Of a stretch of DNA of 58,553 bases, positions 50,392 through 58,553 are shown piece by piece. The position numbers and the translations under genes are program-made. The DNA is from Bacteroidales bacterium (GTDB lineage Bacteria > Bacteroidota > Bacteroidia > Bacteroidales > FEN-979). Every line of letters starts with the position of its first letter. Position 1 is the first letter of the stretch. The notes beneath the pieces are model-generated. The model made no database searches, was not told the origin of the DNA, and was given only the letters and a program-made list of their open reading frames with translations. The stretch covers positions 1 through 58,553 of the forward strand of contig JAQWBQ010000017.1 of the NCBI GenBank assembly GCA_028706295.1, read 5' to 3'.

Positions 50392-51291
50392 ATGCGTCAA
50401 AATCCTTCGAATAAACTGTCGTTGAGGCGAATATGCCGATCCTTCAGCATTCCGTTTAAAAAAGCGGGAATCGTGGTATTCCTGATCGGGATTTTGGGAT
50501 TCTCTTCTTGTTTACCGGAACAGAAAGTAGGGCGGAACTTTGTCAACGCCTCATCATCGATGAGCCTGATGGTTAACCCCCCATCGCTCGTATTCATGTA
50601 CAATCATAAAGGTGAGACGATCAAAGGTTTCGATTCGCTGAGCGAAACCGGGCAGGATTCGGCGCTTTGGGAAAACAGTCGGTACATCCGACGTCTGAGC
50701 GACAGCCTGATCCTGGAAAACTACATGAATAATTTTCTTACCGAACTGCGTGCACTCGGTTTCAAAGTAATTCTTGGTCCGATCGGCGATTCAGCCTTCC
50801 AATCCGGGGCTCAGTCCTACATTCTTGACATTGCCCAGTTACAAATCGATGAGTATTTGTACCCGCTCGAAGATGAGGAGACCATCATGGATACCATTTA
50901 TGTGAAAAAGATCGACTTAAATGCGTTGGATTTCAGTGGCTGGTTTGAGCTCCATAAATTCAGGAAGGAACCTGTGAACAAAACCCTGCTCTATGCCACT
51001 TCCACTATTTATGATTCATTCGACGGACAATATTATACCGATCTTTTTTCATCCGCGGTCCGGTATTCATACCGGCTTGATACCATCTCCCTGGGCGACA
51101 TTTACGACATGACAAAGTACCTCGGGAAAAAGCATGCGGGTTACCTGTTTGATTTCTTCATGAACCAGTATATTCTTCAGAATATGCCCAACGGGATGGA
51201 GCCGATTGATTATTTCCATTATAACCGGTCGAAGAATTCCATTGTCCCCGCCCGTGAAGAACAGTTTGAGGTCTTACCGAACCGGGACTAA
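50392..51291 (+). CDS. lipoprotein of unknown function
   Basis: A 299-residue predicted lipoprotein. An unusually long basic N-region (about 24 residues) precedes a hydrophobic stretch and the lipobox GFSSC (C40). I use ATG 50392; a GTG two codons upstream is possible. The mature protein contains FKVILGPIGDSAFQS and SYILDIAQLQIDEY, a pattern like periplasmic proteins that monitor or bind envelope components, followed by a beta segment and a helical tail (LGKKHAGYLFDFFMNQYI). No family is recognised with certainty. It stands between the flavodiiron gene and the convergent tsaD gene. Confidence 0.7.
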   Translation: MRQNPSNKLSLRRICRSFSIPFKKAGIVVFLIGILGFSSCLPEQKVGRNFVNASSSMSLMVNPPSLVFMYNHKGETIKGFDSLSETGQDSALWENSRYIRRLSDSLILENYMNNFLTELRALGFKVILGPIGDSAFQSGAQSYILDIAQLQIDEYLYPLEDEETIMDTIYVKKIDLNALDFSGWFELHKFRKEPVNKTLLYATSTIYDSFDGQYYTDLFSSAVRYSYRLDTISLGDIYDMTKYLGKKHAGYLFDFFMNQYILQNMPNGMEPIDYFHYNRSKNSIVPAREEQFEVLPNRD

Positions 51292-51293
51292 TA

Positions 51294-51327
51294 CCACCAT
51301 TCCACCATTCCACCATTCCCACTATTC
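51294..51327. repeat. 8-bp tandem repeat CCACCATT between convergent genes
   Basis: Three perfect copies of CCACCATT run from 51294 to 51317, followed by a degenerate fourth (CCCACTATT). The array starts 3 nt after the stop codon at 51291, in the 51-nt gap to tsaD. It looks like a simple-sequence microsatellite. Confidence 0.8.
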
Positions 51328-51342
51328 CATAATATCGGTCCG

Positions 51343-52380
51343 TTACCGGCTTCTCGCGTAAGGGGGCAGTGAAGGGTCGGCGAAAAGGCCATTCCGGAAT
51401 TTCAGATAACCCGTGATTCCGATCATGGCTGCGTTATCGGTCGAATAATTCAGGGGTGGGATGAAGACATTCCATCCTTTTTCGTCGCGGGCTTTCATCA
51501 ATGCCTTCCGGAGACCCGAATTGGCCGAGACCCCGCCCGCAATCGCAACATCCGGCAACCGGTTTCCGGGGATCAAACCGGTGTATTTTTCGACAGCCTG
51601 CCCGATCTTTGTCATCAGGATATCGACGATGGTGCTCTGGATTGAGGCACACAGGTCATTTCTGTTCTTTTCAATAAACTCCGGGTCTTTCTTCAGTTCG
51701 TCCCTGATAAAATAGAGGAAGGATGTCTTCAATCCACTGAAACTAAAATCAAGTCCCGGGATATTGGGACGGGCAAAAGAAAAGCGCCGGGGATCTCCTT
51801 CCTGTGCAAGCTCATCAATTCCCGGGCCCCCGGGATAAGGAAGCCCCAGAATCTTGGCTGCTTTGTCGAAGGCTTCCCCGGCCGCATCATCGATCGTCTG
51901 ACCAATTACCTCCATCACAAAATAGTCCCTCAACAGTACGATCCGGGTATGTCCTCCCGATACGGTGAGGCATAGAAAGGGGAATTGCGGCACAGGATTG
52001 CTGCAGTCGGCATTCCGGATGAAATGACACAGAATATGGGCCTGCAGGTGATCCACTTCGATGAGCGGGATCCCAAGTCCCAGGGCGAAGGCTTTTGCAA
52101 AGGATGCCCCGACCAGGAGTGAACCCAGCAGTCCCGGCCCACGGGTATAAGCCACTGCCGACAGTTGATTTTTATTTATATTTGCTTTTTGGATCGCGGC
52201 ATCAATGACCGGTATGATATTTTGCTGATGCGCCCGGGAAGCCAGTTCCGGTACAACTCCTCCAAAACGGGTATGTACCTCCTGGCCTGCCGTAACGTTT
52301 GAACAGATGACATCATTTCTGATCACTGCCGCGGCAGTATCATCACACGAAGATTCAATTGCAAGAATATAGGTTTCCAT
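51343..52380 (-). CDS. tsaD: tRNA threonylcarbamoyladenosine (t6A) transferase TsaD
   Basis: A 345-residue TsaD, which transfers the threonylcarbamoyl group to A37 of ANN-decoding tRNAs in the TsaB-TsaD-TsaE complex. The N-terminus (METYILAIESSCDDTAAAV) is canonical. Metal-binding H111 and H115 (DHLQAH) have the same numbering as in E. coli, and the ATP/metal motifs TVSGGHTR, DDAAGEAFDK, GGVSANSGLR and YSTDNAAM are present. I start at ATG 52380 because the gene's promoter box (52390-52397) lies just upstream; a start at 52437 would lie beyond it. It is divergent from the TamB-like gene. Confidence 0.97.
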   Translation of the reverse strand: METYILAIESSCDDTAAAVIRNDVICSNVTAGQEVHTRFGGVVPELASRAHQQNIIPVIDAAIQKANINKNQLSAVAYTRGPGLLGSLLVGASFAKAFALGLGIPLIEVDHLQAHILCHFIRNADCSNPVPQFPFLCLTVSGGHTRIVLLRDYFVMEVIGQTIDDAAGEAFDKAAKILGLPYPGGPGIDELAQEGDPRRFSFARPNIPGLDFSFSGLKTSFLYFIRDELKKDPEFIEKNRNDLCASIQSTIVDILMTKIGQAVEKYTGLIPGNRLPDVAIAGGVSANSGLRKALMKARDEKGWNVFIPPLNYSTDNAAMIGITGYLKFRNGLFADPSLPPYARSR

Positions 52381-52389
52381 TTTCAGCCA

Positions 52390-52397
52390 CAAAAGTA
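52390..52397 (-). promoter_or_regulatory. tsaD promoter -7 box, near-leaderless
   Basis: TACTTTTG on the minus strand matches TAnnTTTG. With the usual spacing transcription starts at about 52383, only a few nucleotides before the tsaD ATG at 52380, so the mRNA would be nearly leaderless. A TTTTG lies about 16 nt upstream. Confidence 0.6.
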
Positions 52398-52420
52398 CCA
52401 TAAAAAGAGGATTCAAAATA

Positions 52421-55400
52421 GTGTTGTACGTGGCCACCGTGGTTTTTTCACTGGTGTTTTCACTCTATTTGCTTTTTCGGAGCGAACTGGTACAGAAGCT
52501 TGCGGTGCGGTTAGCGGCCGATTACCTTTCGGAGGAATTGCATACTGAGATCCGGATAAAAGGATTCAATCTTTCATTGAGCAATGGTCTGGTTATAGAG
52601 GAGATCAGGATCCTTGATAAGCAGGGGGATGTGCTGTTCTCAGCCAGGGAATTAGGCGTTCGGCCCGGAATGATCCGTTTTTCGAAGCGAAAAATCAACA
52701 TAAACCGGATTTTTATTGAAAATGGCGTAATTCAGTTGCTTACCCACAAGGGCGACAGCGCACTGAACCTGAAATTCATCATCGACTATTTTGCTTCGAC
52801 CGATACGACGCCGGCTGTCACCGATACTACTCCGGGAAAACCCTGGGATATCACCTTTTCGGCGGTGACTCTGCGCAATACGCGATTTCATTTTCAGGAC
52901 CAGAATGAACCGCTCGTTCCCGTAGGAATGGATTATGCCAACATCGATGTATCGGGTATCAACCTCGAACTGACCGATATCGATTTCGACGCCGACACGA
53001 TCCACGCCAACATAAGGCATTTAGCTGCAAGAGAACGAAGCGGCTTCCGGGTCGATGATCTCAGCGGCGAATTCCAGGTCAGTCCATCGTTTCTCAAGGC
53101 ACAGAACCTCAAGATTGTCACACCCCATTCCGATCTGGCGCTGTCGTTCCAATTCCTTTATGAGAACTGGAATGGATTCAATGATTTTCTCAACGACATG
53201 AACATCAAAACGCGGATAGAGCCATGTTACCTGGATCTTCAGGACATCGGATATTTTGCGCCGGAGTTGTTGACCATGAAAGACCGGATAAGACTTTCGG
53301 GTGAGATCGAAGGTACGGTCAATAACTTCAAAGCAAGAAATCTGCGTTTTGCCTTCGGACAAAATTCCTTCTTTTACGGCAATGTGAGCGCGGTCGGGCT
53401 TCCTGATGTAACGCACACCTATGTGAATATGAACATCAAGATGCTTCAGACCACCAAAGCCGATATCGAATCGATCAGGATCCCCGGGGATCCGGGCACC
53501 ATTACCCTGCCCGAAATTCTTGAGAAGGCAGGTTCGGTGCATCTGACCGGCTTGTTTTCGGGATTTTACAATGATTTCGTTGCCCGTTCACTGATCCATA
53601 CCGATCTGGGCGGAATCCGGAGCGATCTGACCTTGAGAAAACAAAAAGGTAAAAATCCGACCACCTATAGCGGGCAGGTCGATATCTCTGGATTCGATAT
53701 TGGCCGGCTGAGCAACGCTTACCCGTTGCTCGGGACCCTTACTGCAAGAGGCGATATAAACGGAAGCGGTTTCAGTCTGCAGGACGCAGAAGTAGCGCTG
53801 AACCTTCACATCGATTCGATCGGCCTGAATTCCTATATCTATCGTAATCTTGATGTCACCGGATCCCTGTCGCAGCGAAAATTCAACGGCAAACTTAAAA
53901 TCACGGATCCCTGCCTCCGCCTCGATTTCGACGGGCTGGTGGATATGGCTGATTCCATACCGGTATTCGATTTCGATGCAACCATTCATCATGCATTGCT
54001 ATACCAGCTTAATCTTTTGAAGCGCGATTCGCTCGAAAACCTGAGCGCCCGGATAAAGGCCGATGTTAAAGGAAAGTCACTCGACGACCTCGACGGCACC
54101 GTCCACATTGAGAATGCCGTTTACGCGGAAGGGGAGAAATCGTTTGAGCTAAAGCGGTTCTCACTGCTGTCGAAGCAGGATACCGCCGCCGGAAAAAGCT
54201 ACCATCTGCAGTCTGATTTTGTTGATGCTGATATCACCGGAAAGTTTTCGTTCACGCAGATCGTACCTTCACTGATGACCCTGGTAAACAATTACCTCGC
54301 ATCCTTCAACCTGAATGATTCCCTGGTCATTCCCAATGATACGCAATCGGATCAGACGATGAATTTCAACATCCAGATCAAAGAAGCCGATGATGTAACA
54401 GCCATCTTTCTGCCCATCCTGAAGATCTCGCCCAATACCGAACTGGAGGGATCCTACGACGAGAAAAAAAGTAGGATATTCATCCGGGGATGGTCTCCAT
54501 CGGTTTTCATATCCGGGATTGAACTTTCAAACTGGTACTTCGAAGCGGAAAACCGGAAAGATAACCTCCTGATTGCCACCAGCAGCGAAGCGATCTATCT
54601 GAAAAGAGCCCAAAAGAATGATTCATTGGAACTGAAAATCGACACCTTCAACCTGACATCGGCTATTCAGCATGATACCATCCGGTACCATCTCGACTGG
54701 AAGGACCGGGCCCGCTTAAGCGATTTGTCGGGATTTGTGAGTTTTTCCCGCTCCCCGGTCATTGATGTGAAACTGGATCGTTTTAACGTGTACCTGAACG
54801 ATAAATTCTGGACCATTCACCCGGAGAACTATTTGTCTATTGACACCACTTCACTCCTCTTCCATAAGTTTGAATTTTCTGCCGAAGAGCAATATGCCCG
54901 GTTCAACGGACAACTGTCGGCGAAGAAGGGCGATACCCTTTTCACTGCATTCAACAAAGTCAATATTTCGACCATCGACCGGTTGTTGGGTCTCTCGGGA
55001 ATTGATCTGGACGGTATTCTGAGCGGTAACGTGAAAATCACGGAGCCCTATTCCAATATTTCTGTTCACGCTGACCTGCATGTTGATAAATTCACATTCA
55101 ACAAGGAATTGCTGGGCGACGCCATCTTCAGAGTGGGTTATAATTCTCTGAGTGACCGTTTTGACTTGTTTTCACAGATTATTTACACGGGAAATGTGGG
55201 AACCAATATTCCCTTCTCCCTCAAAGGAAGCCTGTATCTTGAAAAACCGGTGCCAAGGGTCGACTTTGATATCGGGTTGAAAAACCTGAACATGCGCATG
55301 CTGGGTCCTTTTGTCAGCAGTTTTATGTCGGGAGTGAATGGTCTGGCTTCGGGTCAGGTGCGGATCAGGGGGAAACTGGATAAACCTGATATTGAAGGTC

Positions 55401-56845
55401 AGTTAAGGATGATGCGGACGGAATTCAAGATCAATTATCTTAACATTCCCTATTCTTTTGCCGACGTGATCGAAATAGATTCTTCGGCTTTTCATTTCAG
55501 GGATATCGTACTGTTTGATTCCCTGGGTCATAAAGCACTGCTGAACGGGAAGATCACCCATCATTATTTTTCCGACATCCGTTTAGGACTGAATATCGAG
55601 ATGACCGATTTTGCTGCTTTCAATAACACCCGGGCTCAGAACGGCGTTTTTTACGGCAAGGCACGCGGTACCGGGAACGTGGCTATAACCGGGCCCATCG
55701 ACAATATTTCGGTAAGTGTAAAAGCTTCCAATGGCGGCGATTCCCATGTGGTTATTCCCATCGATCTGACGGCATCGGTCGGCCAGGTCGATTATATAAC
55801 GTTTATCAAACCACAAGCCGATACCCTGGATAAACCGTTTATGAAAACCCGGACAGAGCCATCGGGACTGTCGCTTGATCTGGGCTTGCGTGTGAACCAG
55901 GATGCTGTTGTAGAGGTTTTTCTGCCCAATCAGTTGGGGAAGCTGACAGGCAGCGGAACGGGAAACCTGCTGATGGGGATGACGCCGGCAACACCTTTCA
56001 CCCTTTCAGGAACCTATTCGATTACCAAAGGATCCTTTCTGTTCCAGTTTAAAAATTACCTCCGTCTGCCGATGCAGATCCGTGAAGGAAGCATTATTTC
56101 ATGGACCGGTGATCCTGCCGATGCGAATCTTTCAGTCAGCGCCGTGTATAAGTTAAAGGCCCCGTTGAAAGGTCTTACAACCCTGCCGGAGGAGGAGGGG
56201 ATCCGGATCCCGGTGGAATGCATCATCCGGCTTGGCGGTAAACTGACGAATCCCAACATCTCTTTCGCCATCAACCTGCCGAATGTGGAGGAGAGCATCC
56301 GGACGCTGGTCTATACCTCCATCGATACCAACAACGAAACTGTAATGAATGAGCAGACCCTGTCGCTGATGATCCTGAACCAGTTTAAGCCTGTTGTAAG
56401 CTCCTCTACGACCGGAACGGTCGATGTGGGGGCGGCATCCATGTCGCTGATCACCAACCAGGTGAATAGCTGGATATCGGGATTGTCGCAAAATGTAAAT
56501 GTGAATATGAATTATAAACCAGCGACCAGTACAACCCAACAGGAATTTGATGTGGGGATTTCGACCCAGTTGTTCAACGACCGGCTCCTGATCGACGGGA
56601 CCTTCGGAATGAATTCGTACAACAATCAATCGTACAAACAATCCAGCACCATCGTGGGGGATATCAACATCGAATACATACTGACCACGAACCGGCGTTG
56701 GCGTGTCCGTGCCTTTAACAGGACCAACACCCTGAATATCCTGAATAACAATGCACCCTATACACAGGGAGTCGGGTTTAAGTATCAGCGCGATTTCGCT
56801 ACTTTTAAAGACCTCTTTACACCTGTGAAAAAGAAAAAACATTAA
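52421..56845 (+). CDS. TamB-like translocation/assembly module protein
   Basis: A 1474-residue envelope protein of the AsmA/TamB type. An N-terminal membrane anchor (about 2-19) is followed by more than a thousand residues of repetitive beta strands with a DUF490-type (TamB) C-terminal region (about 1000-1440, including GSFLFQFKNYLRLPMQIREG by parts and LSLMILNQF). These proteins form a long hydrophobic groove across the periplasm used for phospholipid transport or outer-membrane protein assembly. The annotated start is GTG 52421. The frame is open upstream and reads a Lys/Arg-rich segment (KRGFKI) before the anchor, but it offers only ATA at 52400; a positively charged N-terminus would be normal, so the true start is uncertain. 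It ends KKKKH and is followed by a T9SS protein gene 29 nt later. Confidence 0.9.
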   Translation: MLYVATVVFSLVFSLYLLFRSELVQKLAVRLAADYLSEELHTEIRIKGFNLSLSNGLVIEEIRILDKQGDVLFSARELGVRPGMIRFSKRKININRIFIENGVIQLLTHKGDSALNLKFIIDYFASTDTTPAVTDTTPGKPWDITFSAVTLRNTRFHFQDQNEPLVPVGMDYANIDVSGINLELTDIDFDADTIHANIRHLAARERSGFRVDDLSGEFQVSPSFLKAQNLKIVTPHSDLALSFQFLYENWNGFNDFLNDMNIKTRIEPCYLDLQDIGYFAPELLTMKDRIRLSGEIEGTVNNFKARNLRFAFGQNSFFYGNVSAVGLPDVTHTYVNMNIKMLQTTKADIESIRIPGDPGTITLPEILEKAGSVHLTGLFSGFYNDFVARSLIHTDLGGIRSDLTLRKQKGKNPTTYSGQVDISGFDIGRLSNAYPLLGTLTARGDINGSGFSLQDAEVALNLHIDSIGLNSYIYRNLDVTGSLSQRKFNGKLKITDPCLRLDFDGLVDMADSIPVFDFDATIHHALLYQLNLLKRDSLENLSARIKADVKGKSLDDLDGTVHIENAVYAEGEKSFELKRFSLLSKQDTAAGKSYHLQSDFVDADITGKFSFTQIVPSLMTLVNNYLASFNLNDSLVIPNDTQSDQTMNFNIQIKEADDVTAIFLPILKISPNTELEGSYDEKKSRIFIRGWSPSVFISGIELSNWYFEAENRKDNLLIATSSEAIYLKRAQKNDSLELKIDTFNLTSAIQHDTIRYHLDWKDRARLSDLSGFVSFSRSPVIDVKLDRFNVYLNDKFWTIHPENYLSIDTTSLLFHKFEFSAEEQYARFNGQLSAKKGDTLFTAFNKVNISTIDRLLGLSGIDLDGILSGNVKITEPYSNISVHADLHVDKFTFNKELLGDAIFRVGYNSLSDRFDLFSQIIYTGNVGTNIPFSLKGSLYLEKPVPRVDFDIGLKNLNMRMLGPFVSSFMSGVNGLASGQVRIRGKLDKPDIEGQLRMMRTEFKINYLNIPYSFADVIEIDSSAFHFRDIVLFDSLGHKALLNGKITHHYFSDIRLGLNIEMTDFAAFNNTRAQNGVFYGKARGTGNVAITGPIDNISVSVKASNGGDSHVVIPIDLTASVGQVDYITFIKPQADTLDKPFMKTRTEPSGLSLDLGLRVNQDAVVEVFLPNQLGKLTGSGTGNLLMGMTPATPFTLSGTYSITKGSFLFQFKNYLRLPMQIREGSIISWTGDPADANLSVSAVYKLKAPLKGLTTLPEEEGIRIPVECIIRLGGKLTNPNISFAINLPNVEESIRTLVYTSIDTNNETVMNEQTLSLMILNQFKPVVSSSTTGTVDVGAASMSLITNQVNSWISGLSQNVNVNMNYKPATSTTQQEFDVGISTQLFNDRLLIDGTFGMNSYNNQSYKQSSTIVGDINIEYILTTNRRWRVRAFNRTNTLNILNNNAPYTQGVGFKYQRDFATFKDLFTPVKKKKH

Positions 56846-56874
56846 CGATTTTCAGAAAATCTGAATCAAGGATC

Positions 56875-58170
56875 ATGAAAAAGCTGATACTACTGATTGC
56901 CGTTATCATAACAGGGATGGACCTCTATTCCCAGATCGTTATCGATCAGAATGACATGCCTGTGGCCGGCGACACCCTGCGTGTCAGCCAGTCGCTCGCG
57001 GCTCCGGAAGGATTTGCGAAGACCGCGTTCGACACCACCTGGAATTTCGCGGCCCTCGAGGCGATGAGTCAGCGGGTGGATACTTTTGTGTCGGTCACCG
57101 CGACGCCGGCCGGCTATCAACTGGTGTTTGTGTTGCTGGGGGGCGCCAACCTGGCCGCTCCGCGGAACAGCTTACCATTACCCGGAATCCCGCTGACCCA
57201 GGGTTACGATTTTTTCAAAAAGAGCTCAGGCTCCTATTCCAACCTTGGAATGGCTTACTCGGTGCAGGGATTTCCGGTTCCGGCAAAGTACGACAACCCC
57301 GAAAAGATCTATGCTTTTCCTATGTCACCCCTTTCGACCTGGAATTCAGTATCATCGTTTTCGCTTCCGGTGCCGGGGATCGCATACTACGGCTCCCTTG
57401 TGACCCGCGATAACATTGTGGATGGCTGGGGCACTCTCGTCACTCCTTTTGGAACATTCCCGGTTTTAAGAGTAAAATCAACCGTGATCACCCACGACAG
57501 CATCTATATTGATTCGCTCCAGACCGGGTTTACCTTCGACCGGAATTTTACCGAATACAAATGGCTTGGAAAATCGCAGGGCATCCCATTGTTGAATATC
57601 CGTGAGGAGGGGAGCCTGGTGAACGTGAGCTGGCGTGATATCCCCCGGATGTCGGCTTCCCCGCTGGCTGTATCGTTGGGCGCCGACACCGCTGTTTCAA
57701 AAGGAACTGTTGTGCAACTCCGTGCAAAGACCACCGGTGGCATGCCACCTTACCGGTATTTCTGGAACACACTCGATTCAGGCTCCACGCTGACTGTTCA
57801 GATATTGAGCGACACTTCATTCACCGTGATCGTTCTCGACGGACTGATGGGCATGGCTTCGGCAACAAAAAAAATCAACCTCAGCTACCCGCCGGGAATG
57901 GAAGAAGTCGGCCAGGTATCCCTTTCAATCGTGCCGAATCCGAACGACGGCCGTTTCACATTGTCAACACCACCCTCCGCCACTCCCCTGAAGATGATTC
58001 TTGCTGATATGCAGGGCAGGACACTCTGGTCACAGGTCTTCACCCCGTCCCGACCCGTCACCCGTTTCGATTTCCCGGACTTGCCTGAAGGATTGTATCT
58101 TATCAGGCTCAACGGAGATGATTATTCGGCAGCAGGGAAGCTGGTCATTACCAGGGGATCCAATCGCTGA
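56875..58170 (+). CDS. T9SS-sorted secreted protein, unknown function
   Basis: A 431-residue exported protein. The signal peptide (1-19, DLYSQ) is followed by a beta-rich N-terminal domain (20-260) that starts DQNDMPVAGDTLRVSQ, an Ig-like domain (about 262-345; ADTAVSKGTVVQLRAKTTGGMPPYRYFW by parts) and a T9SS type A sorting tail (SIVPNPNDGRFTLS to AGKLVITRG). The DMP-GD opening is shared by a group of Bacteroidota T9SS proteins without known function. It lies 29 nt after the TamB-like gene and 6 nt before the helicase gene, so transcription together is likely. Confidence 0.85.
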   Translation: MKKLILLIAVIITGMDLYSQIVIDQNDMPVAGDTLRVSQSLAAPEGFAKTAFDTTWNFAALEAMSQRVDTFVSVTATPAGYQLVFVLLGGANLAAPRNSLPLPGIPLTQGYDFFKKSSGSYSNLGMAYSVQGFPVPAKYDNPEKIYAFPMSPLSTWNSVSSFSLPVPGIAYYGSLVTRDNIVDGWGTLVTPFGTFPVLRVKSTVITHDSIYIDSLQTGFTFDRNFTEYKWLGKSQGIPLLNIREEGSLVNVSWRDIPRMSASPLAVSLGADTAVSKGTVVQLRAKTTGGMPPYRYFWNTLDSGSTLTVQILSDTSFTVIVLDGLMGMASATKKINLSYPPGMEEVGQVSLSIVPNPNDGRFTLSTPPSATPLKMILADMQGRTLWSQVFTPSRPVTRFDFPDLPEGLYLIRLNGDDYSAAGKLVITRGSNR

Positions 58171-58176
58171 TACAGG

Positions 58177-58553
58177 ATGTCCTTCACGGTTTACCGATCA
58201 TCGGCCGGTTCCGGAAAGACCTTTACGCTGGTCCTGGAATATCTGAAAATCATATTAAAAGATCCACGCGATTTCAGGCATATTCTGGCAATCACATTTA
58301 CGAATCTTGCAGCCGGCGAGATGAAAGAAAGGGTTCTTCAAGCATTGCAGAAGCTCTCGTCGCTGAACCTGACGCCGGATCCCGGGATCCGTGAAGGACT
58401 GCTTCCGGTTCTTATCTCGGAAACGGGACTGCAGGAACACGAACTCATCGACCGCGCAGGCAAGGCCCTGACGCTGATCATGCACCATTATGACGACTTT
58501 GCCGTGGGTACGATCGATGGATTTTCACACCGAATCCTGCGGTCTTTTGCCCA
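58177..58553 (+). CDS. UvrD/AddA-type helicase, N-terminal part (partial)
   Basis: The first 125 codons of a superfamily 1 helicase, cut by the window edge. The N-terminus MSFTVYRSSAGSGKTFTL carries the Walker A motif (GSGKT), as in Bacteroidota AddA/RecB-like double-strand-break repair nucleases, which start close to this motif. Motif Ia reads AITFTNLAAGEMKERV, with Leu in place of the usual Lys of FTNKAA. Further on, VGTIDGFSHRILRSFA matches the TxDxF helicase element. Whether it carries a C-terminal nuclease domain cannot be seen. The start ATG follows the T9SS gene stop by 6 nt. Confidence 0.9.
   Translation, partial: MSFTVYRSSAGSGKTFTLVLEYLKIILKDPRDFRHILAITFTNLAAGEMKERVLQALQKLSSLNLTPDPGIREGLLPVLISETGLQEHELIDRAGKALTLIMHHYDDFAVGTIDGFSHRILRSFA

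Noticed and set aside
51294-51327. CCACCATT repeats as a CRISPR array.
   Set aside because: The repeats are directly adjacent with no spacers and no cas genes are present.
56153-56842. Minus-strand reading frame of 229 residues.
   Set aside because: It lies inside the 3' part of the TamB-like gene and its translation has no recognisable features.

Overview
The window reads as a contig of a Bacteroidota (Bacteroidetes) bacterium, probably of the order Bacteroidales or a near relative. The sequence evidence is: the 16S rRNA 5' end; repeated promoters of the Bacteroidetes form TTTG-N19-TAnnTTTG; absence of obvious Shine-Dalgarno sequences; three proteins ending in Por/type IX secretion (T9SS) type A sorting tails; BACON, LruC and DUF3078-type proteins; and SC/GC lipoboxes. 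Composition looks even throughout. No insertion sequence, prophage, CRISPR array or integrase was seen.

Layout. (1) 1-873: the 5' ~404 nt of a 16S rRNA gene on the minus strand, cut by the window edge, with a tandem upstream promoter region. (2) 874-8808: a beta-barrel-like protein, an M28 peptidase, PepD, then a plus-strand signalling operon (Cache-HAMP-SpoIIE phosphatase-RsbW-like kinase; STAS antagonist; degenerate class III nucleotide-cyclase-like protein) followed by a ZIP metal transporter. (3) 8815-9212: two tandem tRNA-Leu genes with a perfect promoter and a terminator. (4) 9304-18814: a small lipoprotein, a minus-strand TPR / membrane GT-C-like / lpxD cluster, a porin, and a large uncharacterised secreted protein. 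(5) 18879-34813: an alpha-glucan locus. One minus-strand operon runs from a promoter at ~30141 through an SLC45-like MFS transporter, malQ, a neopullulanase-like GH13, a second MFS transporter, a periplasmic esterase and two GH13 lipoproteins. It is flanked by pepE, a T9SS-exported protein with three starch-binding-like modules, and glgB. (6) 34927-44442: a hybrid histidine kinase, a tail-anchored small protein, a DUF3078 protein, mscL, a LruC-domain lipoprotein and a BACON-repeat T9SS protein. (7) 44557-58553: a GNAT, tRNA-Arg, an isochorismatase-fold hydrolase, a topoisomerase IV A-type subunit, a flavodiiron protein, a lipoprotein, tsaD, a TamB-like protein, a T9SS protein and the start of a UvrD/AddA-type helicase that runs off the end.

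How the genes work together. The glucan locus suggests that starch or glycogen is bound and cut at the cell surface and in the periplasm by lipoprotein amylases and a T9SS-exported binding protein. The oligosaccharides would then enter the cytoplasm through the MFS carriers, be rearranged by MalQ, and could be stored through GlgB. No SusC/SusD pair or dedicated regulator is present in the window. The partner-switching operon is the most unusual regulatory unit: sensor, phosphatase and anti-sigma-type kinase lie on one polypeptide, the STAS target is next, and a cyclase-fold protein with an altered catalytic residue is translationally coupled to the STAS gene.

In several genes the most upstream possible start is a TTG that is itself the last three bases of the -7 promoter box (TAnnTTTG), so I moved those starts downstream to the next ATG. 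All functional calls are by eye from motifs; no database search was possible.
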